Shown here: positions 25,493 to 34,241 of the stretch, in pieces
Position numbering within the stretch: position 1 is the first letter of the stretch
Layout: each line of letters opens with the position of its first letter
Assembly (NCBI GenBank): GCA_946480825.1
Contig: CAMLLG010000023.1
Location: forward strand, 1 to 55,293
Direction of reading: 5' to 3'
Length of the DNA stretch: 55,293 nucleotides
Origin: an uncultured Lysobacteraceae bacterium
Lineage (GTDB): Bacteria; Pseudomonadota; Gammaproteobacteria; Xanthomonadales; Xanthomonadaceae
Made by a program: the position numbers and the translations under genes
The notes under the pieces: model-generated
Seen by the model: only the letters and a program-made list of their open reading frames with translations
The model's database searches: none
What the model was told of the DNA's origin: nothing

Positions 25493-25570
25493 GCGTACCT
25501 CCGACCGTGCGGACGACCATCCCGATGATCGCCGTGTTCCGTATTCATGACCTGTCCCCTGTGCATGTCT

Positions 25571-26206
25571 TCATGTCGCCCGCAGCGGTTCGAACGTGAA
25601 TCCCGCGCCCGCCCACACCGGCAGCATCGCCGCCAGCAGCCGCAGCGACAGTCCGCCGTCGTCGTGCATCAGCAGGATCTCGCCCGCGTGCGGCGGATGG
25701 CGATGCGCGGAGGCGATGAGTTCATCGGCGCTGCGCTGGCTGTAGTCGAGACTGTCGTAGGACCAGTACGCGATCCTGCGGCCGCGGCGGATGCAATCGA
25801 TCACCATCGACCGCGGCATCACCCCGCGCGGCGGGCGGAAATCGTGGCGCGTCAGGCCGTCGAAGCCCTGCAGCAATCGATCGGTCCGTTCGATCTCGTC
25901 GCGTTGCGCCGCCAGATCCAGTCGCTCGAACTGCGGATGGCTCCACGAATGATTGCCGAGCGTGTGGCCCTCGCGCAGGATCCGCTGCACCAGGTCCGGA
26001 TGACGCTCGGCCTCGCGGCCGATCAGGAAGAACGTGGCGCGCGCGCCGTGCGCGGCGAGCAGATCCAGCAGCGCCGGCGTGTGCGCGGGATGCGGCCCGT
26101 CGTCGAAGGTCAGGTGCAGCACGCGGCGGTTTCGCGCGCCGCGGGTCAACACCCAACGGTCCGGCAACCAGCGCAGCACCTGCAATTTGCGCGGGCGGGG
26201 ATTCAT
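25571..26206 (-). CDS. Short NodB-type polysaccharide deacetylase
   Basis: A 211-residue CE4 domain with LHLTFDDGPHPAHT, ATFFLIGREAERHPDL, LGNHSWSHPQFERL, FRPPRGVM and EILLMHDDGG. Every canonical motif (TFDDGP, H(S/T)xxH, RxP, and the final HD) is present, so it should be active. No signal peptide is visible, so the site may be cytoplasmic or the enzyme may be exported with help. Its start overlaps the GT4 stop. It probably removes N-acetyl groups from precursors or polymer. Confidence 0.88.
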   Translation of the reverse strand: MNPRPRKLQVLRWLPDRWVLTRGARNRRVLHLTFDDGPHPAHTPALLDLLAAHGARATFFLIGREAERHPDLVQRILREGHTLGNHSWSHPQFERLDLAAQRDEIERTDRLLQGFDGLTRHDFRPPRGVMPRSMVIDCIRRGRRIAYWSYDSLDYSQRSADELIASAHRHPPHAGEILLMHDDGGLSLRLLAAMLPVWAGAGFTFEPLRAT

Positions 26207-27336
26207 GCGGTGTCCGCCTGTCCGCGATACAGCGCGTCGTAGCGCGCGGCCATGGTGGCGGTCGAGGCCTCGCGCAGCGCCCACTCGCGACCGGCCGCAC
26301 CGAAGGCGACGGCGCGCGCGGGATCGCGCAGCAGCGCGGCGATGGCGTCGGCCAGCGCGGCTTCGCGCGACGGCGGCACCAGCAGGCCATTGCGGCCGTC
26401 GACCACGATCTCGCGATTGCCGCCGACATCGGTGGCCACGATCGGCAGGCCGCTGGCGCAGGCTTCCAGCAACGCCATCGAATAGCCTTCGCTCAACGAC
26501 GACAGCGCGAACACGTCGAACCCCTGCAGCAGTTGGCGTACATCGTCGCGATCGCCGAGCAGGCGCACGGCGGACTCGATGCCGAGCGACGATGCCAGTG
26601 CCTGCAGTGGCGCGCGCGAGGCGCCGTCGCCGACCAGCACCAGCGCGGTGTCCGGCAAATCGGCGTGCAGCGACGCGAACGCGCGCAGCAGGGTCGCCTG
26701 GTCCTTCACCGGATTCAGCCGGCCGACGCTGCCGACGATCCGCGTGCCCGGCGCCAGATCCAGCACCCGCCGCAGCGAGACGCGGCGGTCCTCGCAGGCG
26801 GGGGAAAACGCATCGACGCGGATGCCGTTCGGCACCGACAGCAGTCCGCGGCGCGGGCGCACGCCCTGGGCGGCGAAGCGCGCGCGCGCGGCCTCGCACA
26901 CCGCCGCGACCAGATCGGTGCGGCCCATGCTGCGGCGGTAGAGCCATTCGCCGCGGCTGCCCGGCCGCGCCGCGCCCATCCCGTGGCGGGTGTTGATCAG
27001 CCGCGACGGCCGCAACCCGAGGGTCGCCGCGACCGCGTGGTAATGCGCGTTGGCGTTGTGGGTATGCACCACCGTCGCCGGTGCGGCGCGCAACTGCGCG
27101 CGCAGGCCGCGCACGGCGGCGAAGTCGACGCCGCCGCGCTTGCGGCAGGCATTCACCGCGATGCCCTGCGACGTCAGTTCGCCCGCGAGCGCGCCCGGCT
27201 CGAACAGACAGACCACGCGGCAGCGATGCCCGGCCGCCTGCTGCGCGAGCGCGAGATCGATCACCATCCGCTCCAGGCCGCCGCGCTCGAGATTCTCGAC
27301 GACGTGCACGATCTCCAGCGGCATGGCGGCACTCAT
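26203..27336 (-). CDS. Family 4 glycosyltransferase
   Basis: The 377-residue GT-B protein has LEIVHVVENLERGGLERMV near the N-terminus, VHTHNANAHYH, GSVGRLNPVKDQATLLRAF and a C-terminal nucleotide-sugar-binding site SLSEGYSMALLEACASGLPIV with the E(x7)E pattern. This is typical of retaining GT4 enzymes such as the EpsD/PelF/PssF relatives found in exosortase-A loci. The start MSAAMPLE at 27336 overlaps the preceding stop (ATGA). It adds one sugar in the cytoplasm. Confidence 0.88.
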   Translation of the reverse strand: MSAAMPLEIVHVVENLERGGLERMVIDLALAQQAAGHRCRVVCLFEPGALAGELTSQGIAVNACRKRGGVDFAAVRGLRAQLRAAPATVVHTHNANAHYHAVAATLGLRPSRLINTRHGMGAARPGSRGEWLYRRSMGRTDLVAAVCEAARARFAAQGVRPRRGLLSVPNGIRVDAFSPACEDRRVSLRRVLDLAPGTRIVGSVGRLNPVKDQATLLRAFASLHADLPDTALVLVGDGASRAPLQALASSLGIESAVRLLGDRDDVRQLLQGFDVFALSSLSEGYSMALLEACASGLPIVATDVGGNREIVVDGRNGLLVPPSREAALADAIAALLRDPARAVAFGAAGREWALREASTATMAARYDALYRGQADTA

Positions 27337-28685
27337 GCCGGCAGCTCGCAGACGGTGACGCGGCGCTTGCCGCTGGCGGTGAGCGCGATCGCATCCACGG
27401 TCTCGAACTCGATCGCGACGCCGTCGCCGGCAAGCTTGCGGATGCCGTCGTCGATCAGCGCATGCACCGACGGGTCGTAACCGACATCCGGCACCAGCCG
27501 CACCTGCAGCGTGTCGAGCGTCTTCTGCACGACCTGATACTGCTTCACGCCGGTCACGGGCAGGAACACGTAGACGATGTATTCGCCCGGCAGCAGGCGG
27601 CCATCGCGCAGACGCAGCGCGTCGAGCCTGCGCCCGTCGACCTTCGCCAGCAGGGGCAGACCGCGGCCGCAGCTGCAGCGCGCAGCGCCCGGCGTGCCCA
27701 GATCGCCGTTGACGTAACGCATCAGCGGCATGCCGTGGTTGTGCAGATCGGTGAGGATCAGATCGCTCGGTTCCTCGGCCTGCGGGCCGCCGGCGAACTC
27801 GACGTGGAGATGATCGGTGTTCATGTGCAGACCGTCGCGGGCCTCGCACTCGGCCGCGATCAGCATGAATTCGCGACAACCGTAGGTATCGTGGACCGGC
27901 GCGCCGAACACCCGCTGCAGCAGCGCGCGCTGATGCGGATGCAGGGCTTCGGCGGCGCCGAGGATGCGCTGCGGACGATGCGGCGTGCGGCCGTGGCGTT
28001 CGATCCACTGCGCCAGCGCCACCAGCGGGCCGACATAGGCGACGATGGTCTCGGGCCGAAAGCGGTCGAGCGCATCGGCGTATTCGGCCATGCGCCGCTC
28101 GTCCATGTCGAACGCGTTGAGCATGCGCCGGTTGAACGCGGCGTGATACAGCCGGTCCTTGAACAGCGCGACCCCCGCCGGCGCCGCCACCGGTGCGCCC
28201 CACAGATACGCGGTGCGCTGGCCGAGATGCGCGCCGGACCAGCCGTAGCCGCGGAACATCACCGCGATCCGGCGCTCGTAGCTTTCGCGGGTGTAACCGA
28301 AGCGCAGCGGCTCGCCGGTGGAGCCGCCGGTGCTCTTGAAATACAGGGCGTCGCGATAAGCCGGCGCGATCATCGCGTCGAAATTGGCGCGGATCGTCGG
28401 TTTGGTCAGCAGCGGCAGCTTCGCGTAATCGTCGCGGTCGCGGATGTCGGCGGCGGCCGCGACGCCCGCCTCACCCCAGAACGCACGATAGAACGGTACA
28501 TGGTCCCAGCAGTGCGCGATCAGCGCCTGCAGCTTGCGCCATTGCAGGGCGTCGAGTTCATCCGCGGAACGCCACTGGTCGCGCTCGTACTCGCGCAGAT
28601 GGCGCAGGGTGCCGCGTCGGCGCAGCCCGGACTCGTAGGCCGGATACAGCACCTTGCGGAACAGCGATGCGTACAGACCGCTCAC
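27333..28685 (-). CDS. CapK-like adenylate-forming protein
   Basis: The 450-residue product resembles the phenylacetate-CoA ligase/CapK group: YFKSTGGSTGEPLRF (ATP loop), TYGCREFMLIAAECE, LILTDLHNHGMPLMRYVNGDLG and a zinc-type CSCGRGLPLLAKVDGRRLD. It begins with a GTG that overlaps the flippase stop as GTGA. CapK family members occur in capsule loci of many bacteria without a defined substrate, and are thought to activate a carboxylate. A conjugation of a carboxylic acid or amino acid to the polysaccharide is the inferred role. This is a second activating enzyme in the locus besides the ANL ligase. Confidence 0.8.
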   Translation of the reverse strand: MSGLYASLFRKVLYPAYESGLRRRGTLRHLREYERDQWRSADELDALQWRKLQALIAHCWDHVPFYRAFWGEAGVAAAADIRDRDDYAKLPLLTKPTIRANFDAMIAPAYRDALYFKSTGGSTGEPLRFGYTRESYERRIAVMFRGYGWSGAHLGQRTAYLWGAPVAAPAGVALFKDRLYHAAFNRRMLNAFDMDERRMAEYADALDRFRPETIVAYVGPLVALAQWIERHGRTPHRPQRILGAAEALHPHQRALLQRVFGAPVHDTYGCREFMLIAAECEARDGLHMNTDHLHVEFAGGPQAEEPSDLILTDLHNHGMPLMRYVNGDLGTPGAARCSCGRGLPLLAKVDGRRLDALRLRDGRLLPGEYIVYVFLPVTGVKQYQVVQKTLDTLQVRLVPDVGYDPSVHALIDDGIRKLAGDGVAIEFETVDAIALTASGKRRVTVCELPA

Positions 28686-30253
28686 GATGCGCCCTCCGTG
28701 GCCGAAGACAAAGCCATCGGCGCGCGCGCATGGGCCCAGTCGAGCAAGCGCGCGCCGAATCGCGGACGCCCGCGCAGCAGGCGCTGATGCAACTGCTGCA
28801 TGTGCGCGATGTCGTTGCGGGTCCAGCAGCCCAGCGCCAGGGTGATCGGCAGATAGAGCGTGGCCAGCGCGGCGCCGACCAGCAACTCGGCGAGCGCGGG
28901 CAGATGATGGTGCACCAGCAGCAGCGGCGACGCGGCGAGCGCGCTGGCGAGCAGCGTGCGCGCGAGGCGGCCCCAGTCCGGCACTGTGCCGCACTCGCGG
29001 ATCGCGAGCGTCGTGTAGGCGATCACGTTCACCGCGGCCACCACCGCATAGGCGATCAGCGCCCCGCGCAGACCGTCGATGTGGATCAGCCAGGCGTCGA
29101 AGCCGAGCTTCAGCAGGCCGCAGACGATGATCAGCGCGAGCACCGCGCGCTGGCGGTCGGCGCTGATCAGCAGGCTCGACGCGCCCTGCGCGGAGGCGAT
29201 CAGCGCGGCGCCGGCGAGGCAGACCGCGAACACCGTCGACGCCTCCTCGTACTCGGTGCCGTACAGCAGATCGATCAGCGGATCGGACAGCACGATCCCG
29301 AACGCGACCAGCGGCGCGGCCAGCAGCATGAGATAGGCGGTGGACGCGGCGAAACGATGCCCGGCCACTTCGCGTCCCTGGCTCAGCGCGTTCGCCATCA
29401 TCGGCAGCAGCAGCGCGCCGAACACGCCGGGCACCAGGGTCGCGGCGCCGCTGGCGAGCTGGTAACCGACCTTGAACTGGCCGGCCGCGTGCGGATCGGC
29501 GTAGGCGTTGAGGAAGAGAACCTCGACCTCGCTGGCGACGATGAAGCCGATCGTCACGATCAGCGTGCTGTACAGCATCTGCCGGCGCACCCGCGGGATC
29601 AGATCCGCCGGCAGCGCCGGCGCGTTGTCGCCCGGCGGCAGCAGCGGCCGCAGCTGCGCCAGCGACATCGCGTGGAACATCACGCTGGAGAGCAGGAACA
29701 CGCCGAGCAGCCATTCCACCGGCAGATCCAGCCACATCACCATCGCCACCATCGCGAGATTCAGCGGCGTGGAATACAGCGCCACCATCGCGTTGATCCG
29801 GAAATCCTCCAGACCCTTGGCGACGCCGATGTTGAACATGTAGCCCGCGCGCAGCCCGATCGCGACCACCAGGAACGCGAACAGCATGCCGTGGTGGAAG
29901 CTCGGCGCGACCCGATGCCCGGCCAGCCACAGCGCGAGCGCGCCGAGCGCGAGTACCGCCAGCAGGAACCTGCGCTGGGCGCGGCGCAGATAGGCCACCA
30001 GCGGCCGCACCAGCGCTTCGCGACCGCCGCCGCGCAGCTCGGCCACGAACTTGATCGCCGCGCTGGCGGTGCCCGAGTTGGTCGCGGCCACGCCCATGCC
30101 CACCAGCAGGATGACCGCGCTGTAGGCGCCGAAACCCTCGGGACCGAGATGGCGCGCGATCAGGATCGAAGTGAGCATGCCGAGCGCGAACTCGGTGTAC
30201 ATCGCCACCGACGAGAACAGCGTGTTGCGGAGGGTGCGCGCGCGCAGCGTCAT
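28682..30253 (-). CDS. Wzx-type lipid-linked oligosaccharide flippase
   Basis: The 523-residue membrane protein has 13-14 predicted spans and belongs to the polysaccharide transporter/MOP superfamily (ARTLRNTLFSSVAMYTEFALGMLTSILIARHLGPEGFG at the N-terminus is the family hallmark). It turns the completed lipid-linked repeat unit to the periplasmic side. Its start at 30253 overlaps the Wzy stop (ATGA), and its stop overlaps the CapK-like GTG, so the three are translated in series. Placement next to the polymerase is standard for Wzx/Wzy loci. Confidence 0.88.
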   Translation of the reverse strand: MTLRARTLRNTLFSSVAMYTEFALGMLTSILIARHLGPEGFGAYSAVILLVGMGVAATNSGTASAAIKFVAELRGGGREALVRPLVAYLRRAQRRFLLAVLALGALALWLAGHRVAPSFHHGMLFAFLVVAIGLRAGYMFNIGVAKGLEDFRINAMVALYSTPLNLAMVAMVMWLDLPVEWLLGVFLLSSVMFHAMSLAQLRPLLPPGDNAPALPADLIPRVRRQMLYSTLIVTIGFIVASEVEVLFLNAYADPHAAGQFKVGYQLASGAATLVPGVFGALLLPMMANALSQGREVAGHRFAASTAYLMLLAAPLVAFGIVLSDPLIDLLYGTEYEEASTVFAVCLAGAALIASAQGASSLLISADRQRAVLALIIVCGLLKLGFDAWLIHIDGLRGALIAYAVVAAVNVIAYTTLAIRECGTVPDWGRLARTLLASALAASPLLLVHHHLPALAELLVGAALATLYLPITLALGCWTRNDIAHMQQLHQRLLRGRPRFGARLLDWAHARAPMALSSATEGAS

Positions 30254-31584
30254 TGCATCACCAGAAGAACCTTGACCATCGCGTAGAGACCGATCGCGCC
30301 GCCGACGCCGACGATCGGCCACAGCAGCAGATCGTGCGTCAGCGCGAAGCGCGGCAGCGCCGGATCCTCGCGGCGCATGTCGGCGTAATGCGCCACGACC
30401 AGCGCGGCGAGCAGATAGAGCACGATCACATAGCTGCGGCTGAGGAAGAACGCGCAGGCGAAGAAGCCGATCAGCGACAGCAGCAGGGTCATCGCGATCG
30501 CCCGGCCTTCGGCGATGCCGGCTTCCAGCGCATCCAGTTCGGCCAGCGCACGCTCGGCGTCGCCGTCGGCCGCGGGCGCACGGGTGCTTTCCCAGGCCAG
30601 TTCGCCGAGCGGACGCGAGCCGACCCACATCATCCGGAAGCAATAAAGCACGAACGCCAGCCACAGCGTGAAACCGACGATGCCGGTCTCGGCCAGCACG
30701 AGCACGTAGGAATTGTGCGCGGTCAAAGGGTGGTATTCGGAGTACATGTCCGGGCCGACGCCGAAGATCGGATGGCCGATGAACATCTGCAGCCCTTCGT
30801 ACCAGGAGTCCACGCGCCCCTGCGCCGAGGCTTCCTCGACATCGATTTCGTTGAAACGCGACGGCAGCGCCAGCAGCATGCCGACGGCCATGCTGCCGAG
30901 CAGGCCGGCGACGAACACGCCCCTGCGCTGCCAGATGTAGACGCCCATCACCGCCAGCAGCGCCAGCAGCGAGCCGCGCGAGTCGGTGAGATACACGCCG
31001 TAGATCAGTGTGCCCGCGACCGCCGTCCAGAACAGCCGGCGCAACCCCATCCAGCCGCCGCGGCTGCCGAGGTACACCGCCATCGGCACGCAGGCGACGA
31101 ACAGCATGCCGAGGTCGTTGGGGTCGTTGAAGATGCCGACGTACTGGATGCGCGTGCCCTGCGAGAGCCCGACGCCGGTCCAGCCGACGCCGGTCTGCTG
31201 CTGTTCGATGCCGTGGATGGCCAGTACCGCCGCCGACAGCGCGAACACCGCCATCACCGTCAGGATGCGCGAGCGCCGGTCCAGCCCGTTCGCGAACACC
31301 ATGAACGCCAGCAGCACCGGCGCGAATTTCCCGAACTGCTCCAGCGCACCGCCGATCCAGCCGTTGAAGACGTGCGAGACCATCAGCACGACGAAGAACA
31401 GCAGCAGCACCGGATATTGCGGGGCATCGAAACGCTTGCGCGGCGACAGCATCCAGAAGCCGGCCGCCACGATCAGCATCAGCGGCTGCAGCGGCAGCCC
31501 CACGCCGCCGCTCTCGACCAACGCGGGGTAATCCTGCGGTCGGATCAGGACCAGCAGCAGATAGAGGATCATCGCGACGAACAT
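30250..31584 (-). CDS. Wzy/O-antigen-ligase-family polymerase
   Basis: The 444-residue protein has about ten transmembrane helices and a large periplasmic loop with RVDSWYEGLQMFIGHPIFGVGPDMYSEYHPLTAHNSYVLVLAETG, the conserved O-antigen ligase region (PF04932). It resembles the exosortase-A-associated O-glycosylation ligase type, which can act as polymerase or ligase. The cytoplasmic stretch near residues 335-365 is acidic and unusual. It would join repeat units in the periplasm. The operon start lies 8 bp upstream, at the third deacetylase. Confidence 0.85.
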   Translation of the reverse strand: MFVAMILYLLLVLIRPQDYPALVESGGVGLPLQPLMLIVAAGFWMLSPRKRFDAPQYPVLLLFFVVLMVSHVFNGWIGGALEQFGKFAPVLLAFMVFANGLDRRSRILTVMAVFALSAAVLAIHGIEQQQTGVGWTGVGLSQGTRIQYVGIFNDPNDLGMLFVACVPMAVYLGSRGGWMGLRRLFWTAVAGTLIYGVYLTDSRGSLLALLAVMGVYIWQRRGVFVAGLLGSMAVGMLLALPSRFNEIDVEEASAQGRVDSWYEGLQMFIGHPIFGVGPDMYSEYHPLTAHNSYVLVLAETGIVGFTLWLAFVLYCFRMMWVGSRPLGELAWESTRAPAADGDAERALAELDALEAGIAEGRAIAMTLLLSLIGFFACAFFLSRSYVIVLYLLAALVVAHYADMRREDPALPRFALTHDLLLWPIVGVGGAIGLYAMVKVLLVMQ

Positions 31585-31591
31585 GGCGCGC

Positions 31592-32683
31592 CTAACCGGT
31601 CCGATCGCGCGAGGGATGGCAGAACACCTCGGGCAGCGCGAGCATGCCGCGGAACCAGTCGTCGTCGGTCTGCCGCTCCACCGGAATCCGCCGCAATGCG
31701 TAGCGCGACACCGGGTGCAGCGGCTCCGCTCCGGCCAGATACGTGCAGGCCAGGCGATAACCGCTTTCGCGCACCGCGGCCATCACTTCGGCGTCGTAGG
31801 CATCGCGGCCGCCGACCGGGTACGACATCGCGATCGCCTCGGCGCCGAGTTCGCGCTCGATGCTCCGCTTGGACGCGTCCAGCTCCGCGCGCATCTCCGC
31901 CGCCGGCAGTTTCGCCAGCATCCGATGGCCGACGCCGTGCGAACCGATTTCCATGCCGCCCGCGCGCATCTCGCGCAACTGCGCCCAGCTCATCGGTCGG
32001 CAATCGGGATGGCCGGCCTCCGCAGGCATCGCCCACGCATGCTGCAGGCGCTCGATCAGCGCTTCCTGATCCGTGGCCGGCAGCGTCTTGATCCGGTCGA
32101 GCATGCGTCCGGCAAGCGCACGCCGACCCGGCAGGTCCGCCGGCAGCGCCCAGTCGATGTCCAGCTCGGGCGCGACCACGCGATCCGCCGGCGCGATGCT
32201 CAGCATGTGCACCAGCCAGTCGTAGGCGTACGGGCGTCCTGAATCGATGTGCGCGGTGGAGACGAAGAACATCGCCGACAGACAGGCCTCGCGCAGCAGC
32301 GGATAGGCGATGCGGTAATTGTCGTCGTAGCCGTCGTCGAAGGTGATCAGCACCGCGCGCCGCGGCAGCGCGCGGCCCTGGTCCAGATGCGCCAGCAGTT
32401 CGTCGAAGCGCAGCGGTGCGCAGTCGCGGCGGACGATGGCCAACTGCGCGCGGAACGCCTCGGCGGACGCGCTGATCAGTTCGGGGTCGAAACGGAAACC
32501 GTCGGGCACCGCCGATTCGAGCACGCGGTGGTAGGCGAGGATGCGCACGTCGCGACGCAGCGCCGCGCGCAGGCGGCCGATCAGCGACAGCGCGCCGACG
32601 CGGCGCAGCGCGCGCGCCAGCCGCGGCCGACGACCGACCGACGGTTCGCGACCGTTCTGCGCTTGCACCTGCCCACCGCTCAT
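31592..32683 (-). CDS. NodB-domain polysaccharide deacetylase, first gene of main operon
   Basis: The 363-residue protein starts at ATG 32683, with GGGGGA just upstream; an in-frame ATG at 32695 is less well placed. It has RILAYHRVL, AVLITFDDGYDDNY, AMFFVSTAHID, MEIGSHGVGHRML and MSYPVGGRDAYDAEV, the CE4 family of exosortase-A type (DUF3473-lacking). A long insertion (residues 130-190) separates metal-binding motifs. It leads a leftward operon of eight genes. The 139 bp to the divergent J-domain gene should hold both promoters, but none is clear. Confidence 0.85.
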   Translation of the reverse strand: MSGGQVQAQNGREPSVGRRPRLARALRRVGALSLIGRLRAALRRDVRILAYHRVLESAVPDGFRFDPELISASAEAFRAQLAIVRRDCAPLRFDELLAHLDQGRALPRRAVLITFDDGYDDNYRIAYPLLREACLSAMFFVSTAHIDSGRPYAYDWLVHMLSIAPADRVVAPELDIDWALPADLPGRRALAGRMLDRIKTLPATDQEALIERLQHAWAMPAEAGHPDCRPMSWAQLREMRAGGMEIGSHGVGHRMLAKLPAAEMRAELDASKRSIERELGAEAIAMSYPVGGRDAYDAEVMAAVRESGYRLACTYLAGAEPLHPVSRYALRRIPVERQTDDDWFRGMLALPEVFCHPSRDRTG

Positions 32684-32822
32684 CGAATCCCCCATGTCCT
32701 CTCGCACAACGCATTTTCCGGCCCCATCCGGACGATGCCGCGCCGACTTGCATTCGCACGGCGAACGCGGTCCACTGCGCGCCTCGCGAGGGGCGCAGGG
32801 GGCGCAGGGGGCGCGGGCGCGC

Positions 32823-33617
32823 ATGACCGGACACGACGATTCCGCAAGCGACCATGCCGCGAAGCATGGCGCCGCGAAGCCTGATTCCGCGACGCACGAC
32901 TTCATGGCGCACGACTTCATGGCGCTGTATCGCGAACTGGGCGTCGATGCGACCTGCACGTTCGCCGATCTGCGCGCCGCGTGGCGGCGCCGCGTGTCGA
33001 AACTGCATCCGGATCAGGGCGGGCGCGCGGAGGATACCGGACGCCTGCAGGAATTGAATCGGCGATACGACGCCGCGGTGGCCTTCCACGCGCGCTTCGG
33101 TCGCCTGCCGGGCGCGCCGGTGACCGGAACGACGCGCATCGCCGCGACGGACGCCGCGCCCGCAACGACGACGGAGCGCCGCTGGCAGCGGGCCGATGCC
33201 GCGCACGACGCGGGCGGCTTCGGCGAGCGCGCGCGAGACGCGGCCGGTTTGAGCACGATTGCGCGTTGTTTCGTCGCGATCGCCGTGATCGCGGTCGTGC
33301 TGCTGGGCTGGCGACTCGTCGACCGCAGTCGCGCGGCGCCGGAACACGGCGACATCGATGGCGCGGCGGGGGCCGCGGGCGATGCCGCGAATGCCGCCCG
33401 CCCCGACGCGCTCGCGGTCGGGATGGACAAAGACATGGTGCGGCGAACACTGGGGGAACCGATCGACATGCATGCGTTGCGCTGGCACTACGGCCCGTCC
33501 TGGGTCGACTTCCGCTGCGACCGGGTCGCGGGCTGGTACAGCTCGCCGCTGCGTCCGCTGCGGACCGCCACGGCGCGGCGCGAAGCGCCGCCCGCCGACG
33601 ACACGCGCTGCGATTGA
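32823..33617 (+). CDS. J-domain membrane protein in polysaccharide locus
   Basis: The 264-residue protein has a DnaJ J-domain in residues about 38-85 (FMALYRELGVDATCTFADLRAAWRRRVSKLHPDQGGRAED; the essential HPD is intact), an Ala/Thr-rich linker, one transmembrane helix (FVAIAVIAVVLLGWRLV) and a C-terminal cysteine-containing domain with MVRRTLGEPIDMHALRWHYGPSWVDFRC. Type III J proteins recruit Hsp70. The C-terminal half looks like a SmpA/OmlA-type small fold, but that is tentative. It starts the rightward methyltransferase-glycosyltransferase operon, and whether it serves that operon is unknown. Its N-terminus carries a 15-bp perfect tandem repeat. Confidence 0.72.
   Translation: MTGHDDSASDHAAKHGAAKPDSATHDFMAHDFMALYRELGVDATCTFADLRAAWRRRVSKLHPDQGGRAEDTGRLQELNRRYDAAVAFHARFGRLPGAPVTGTTRIAATDAAPATTTERRWQRADAAHDAGGFGERARDAAGLSTIARCFVAIAVIAVVLLGWRLVDRSRAAPEHGDIDGAAGAAGDAANAARPDALAVGMDKDMVRRTLGEPIDMHALRWHYGPSWVDFRCDRVAGWYSSPLRPLRTATARREAPPADDTRCD
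32894..32923 (+). repeat. 15-bp perfect tandem duplication near gene start
   Basis: GCACGACTTCATGGC occurs twice in succession, encoding HDFMA-HDFMA just before the J-domain. Confidence 0.95.
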
Positions 33618-33629
33618 TCGGGAGCGCGC

Positions 33630-34241
33630 ATGTTCACGCGAGCCACCACCCTGCTGCGCAAGGCGCGCCGCCGCCTGTGGATGAAATACGCGCTGCGCGG
33701 CGTCGGCGGCAGCGACAATTTCGAGCGCCTGGATCTGGCCTATACGGTCGAAGACCCCTGGAACATGGCCTCCGAACTCGAACGCGCGCGCTTCGAAGCC
33801 ACCAACGCGGTGATCGAACGCGCCTTCGGCCGGGTCGGCTCGGTGCTCGAACTCGGCTGCGGCGAAGGTCATCAGACCGAATATCTCGCCCGGCTCAGCG
33901 ACGCGCAATACGGCGTCGACGTGAGCGCGCAGGCGGTGGCGCGCGCGCGCAGACGCCTGCCGCAGGCGCAGTTCGAAGCCACCGATGTCTTCGGCCAGCC
34001 GTGGGGCGATGCGCGCCATCGTTTCGATCTGGTCACCGCCTGCGAAGTGCTCTATTACCTCAGCGAACCGGAGAAGACGATCGCGCGGATGCGTCATCTC
34101 GGCCGCAATGGCCTGATCACCTTCTTCGCACCGGCCTGCGGCCGGATCGGTCCGCATCTCGACGGTATTCCTGGCCTGCAAAAAGACTGGATCCATCACG
34201 GCGGCACCGCCTGGCTGATCGCATGGTGGCGCGATGACTGA
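33630..34241 (+). CDS. SAM-dependent methyltransferase
   Basis: The 203-residue protein has a class I Rossmann fold: motif I VLELGCGEGHQTEYLA, motif II-like YGVDVSAQAVARAR, and FDLVTACEVLYYLSEPEKT. The pattern is close to NodS-like and glycan-modifying methyltransferases. It begins 12 bp after the J-domain gene and overlaps the next glycosyltransferase by 8 bp, so it is in the same operon. It would methylate a sugar hydroxyl or amine during assembly; the acceptor is not predicted. Confidence 0.85.
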   Translation: MFTRATTLLRKARRRLWMKYALRGVGGSDNFERLDLAYTVEDPWNMASELERARFEATNAVIERAFGRVGSVLELGCGEGHQTEYLARLSDAQYGVDVSAQAVARARRRLPQAQFEATDVFGQPWGDARHRFDLVTACEVLYYLSEPEKTIARMRHLGRNGLITFFAPACGRIGPHLDGIPGLQKDWIHHGGTAWLIAWWRDD

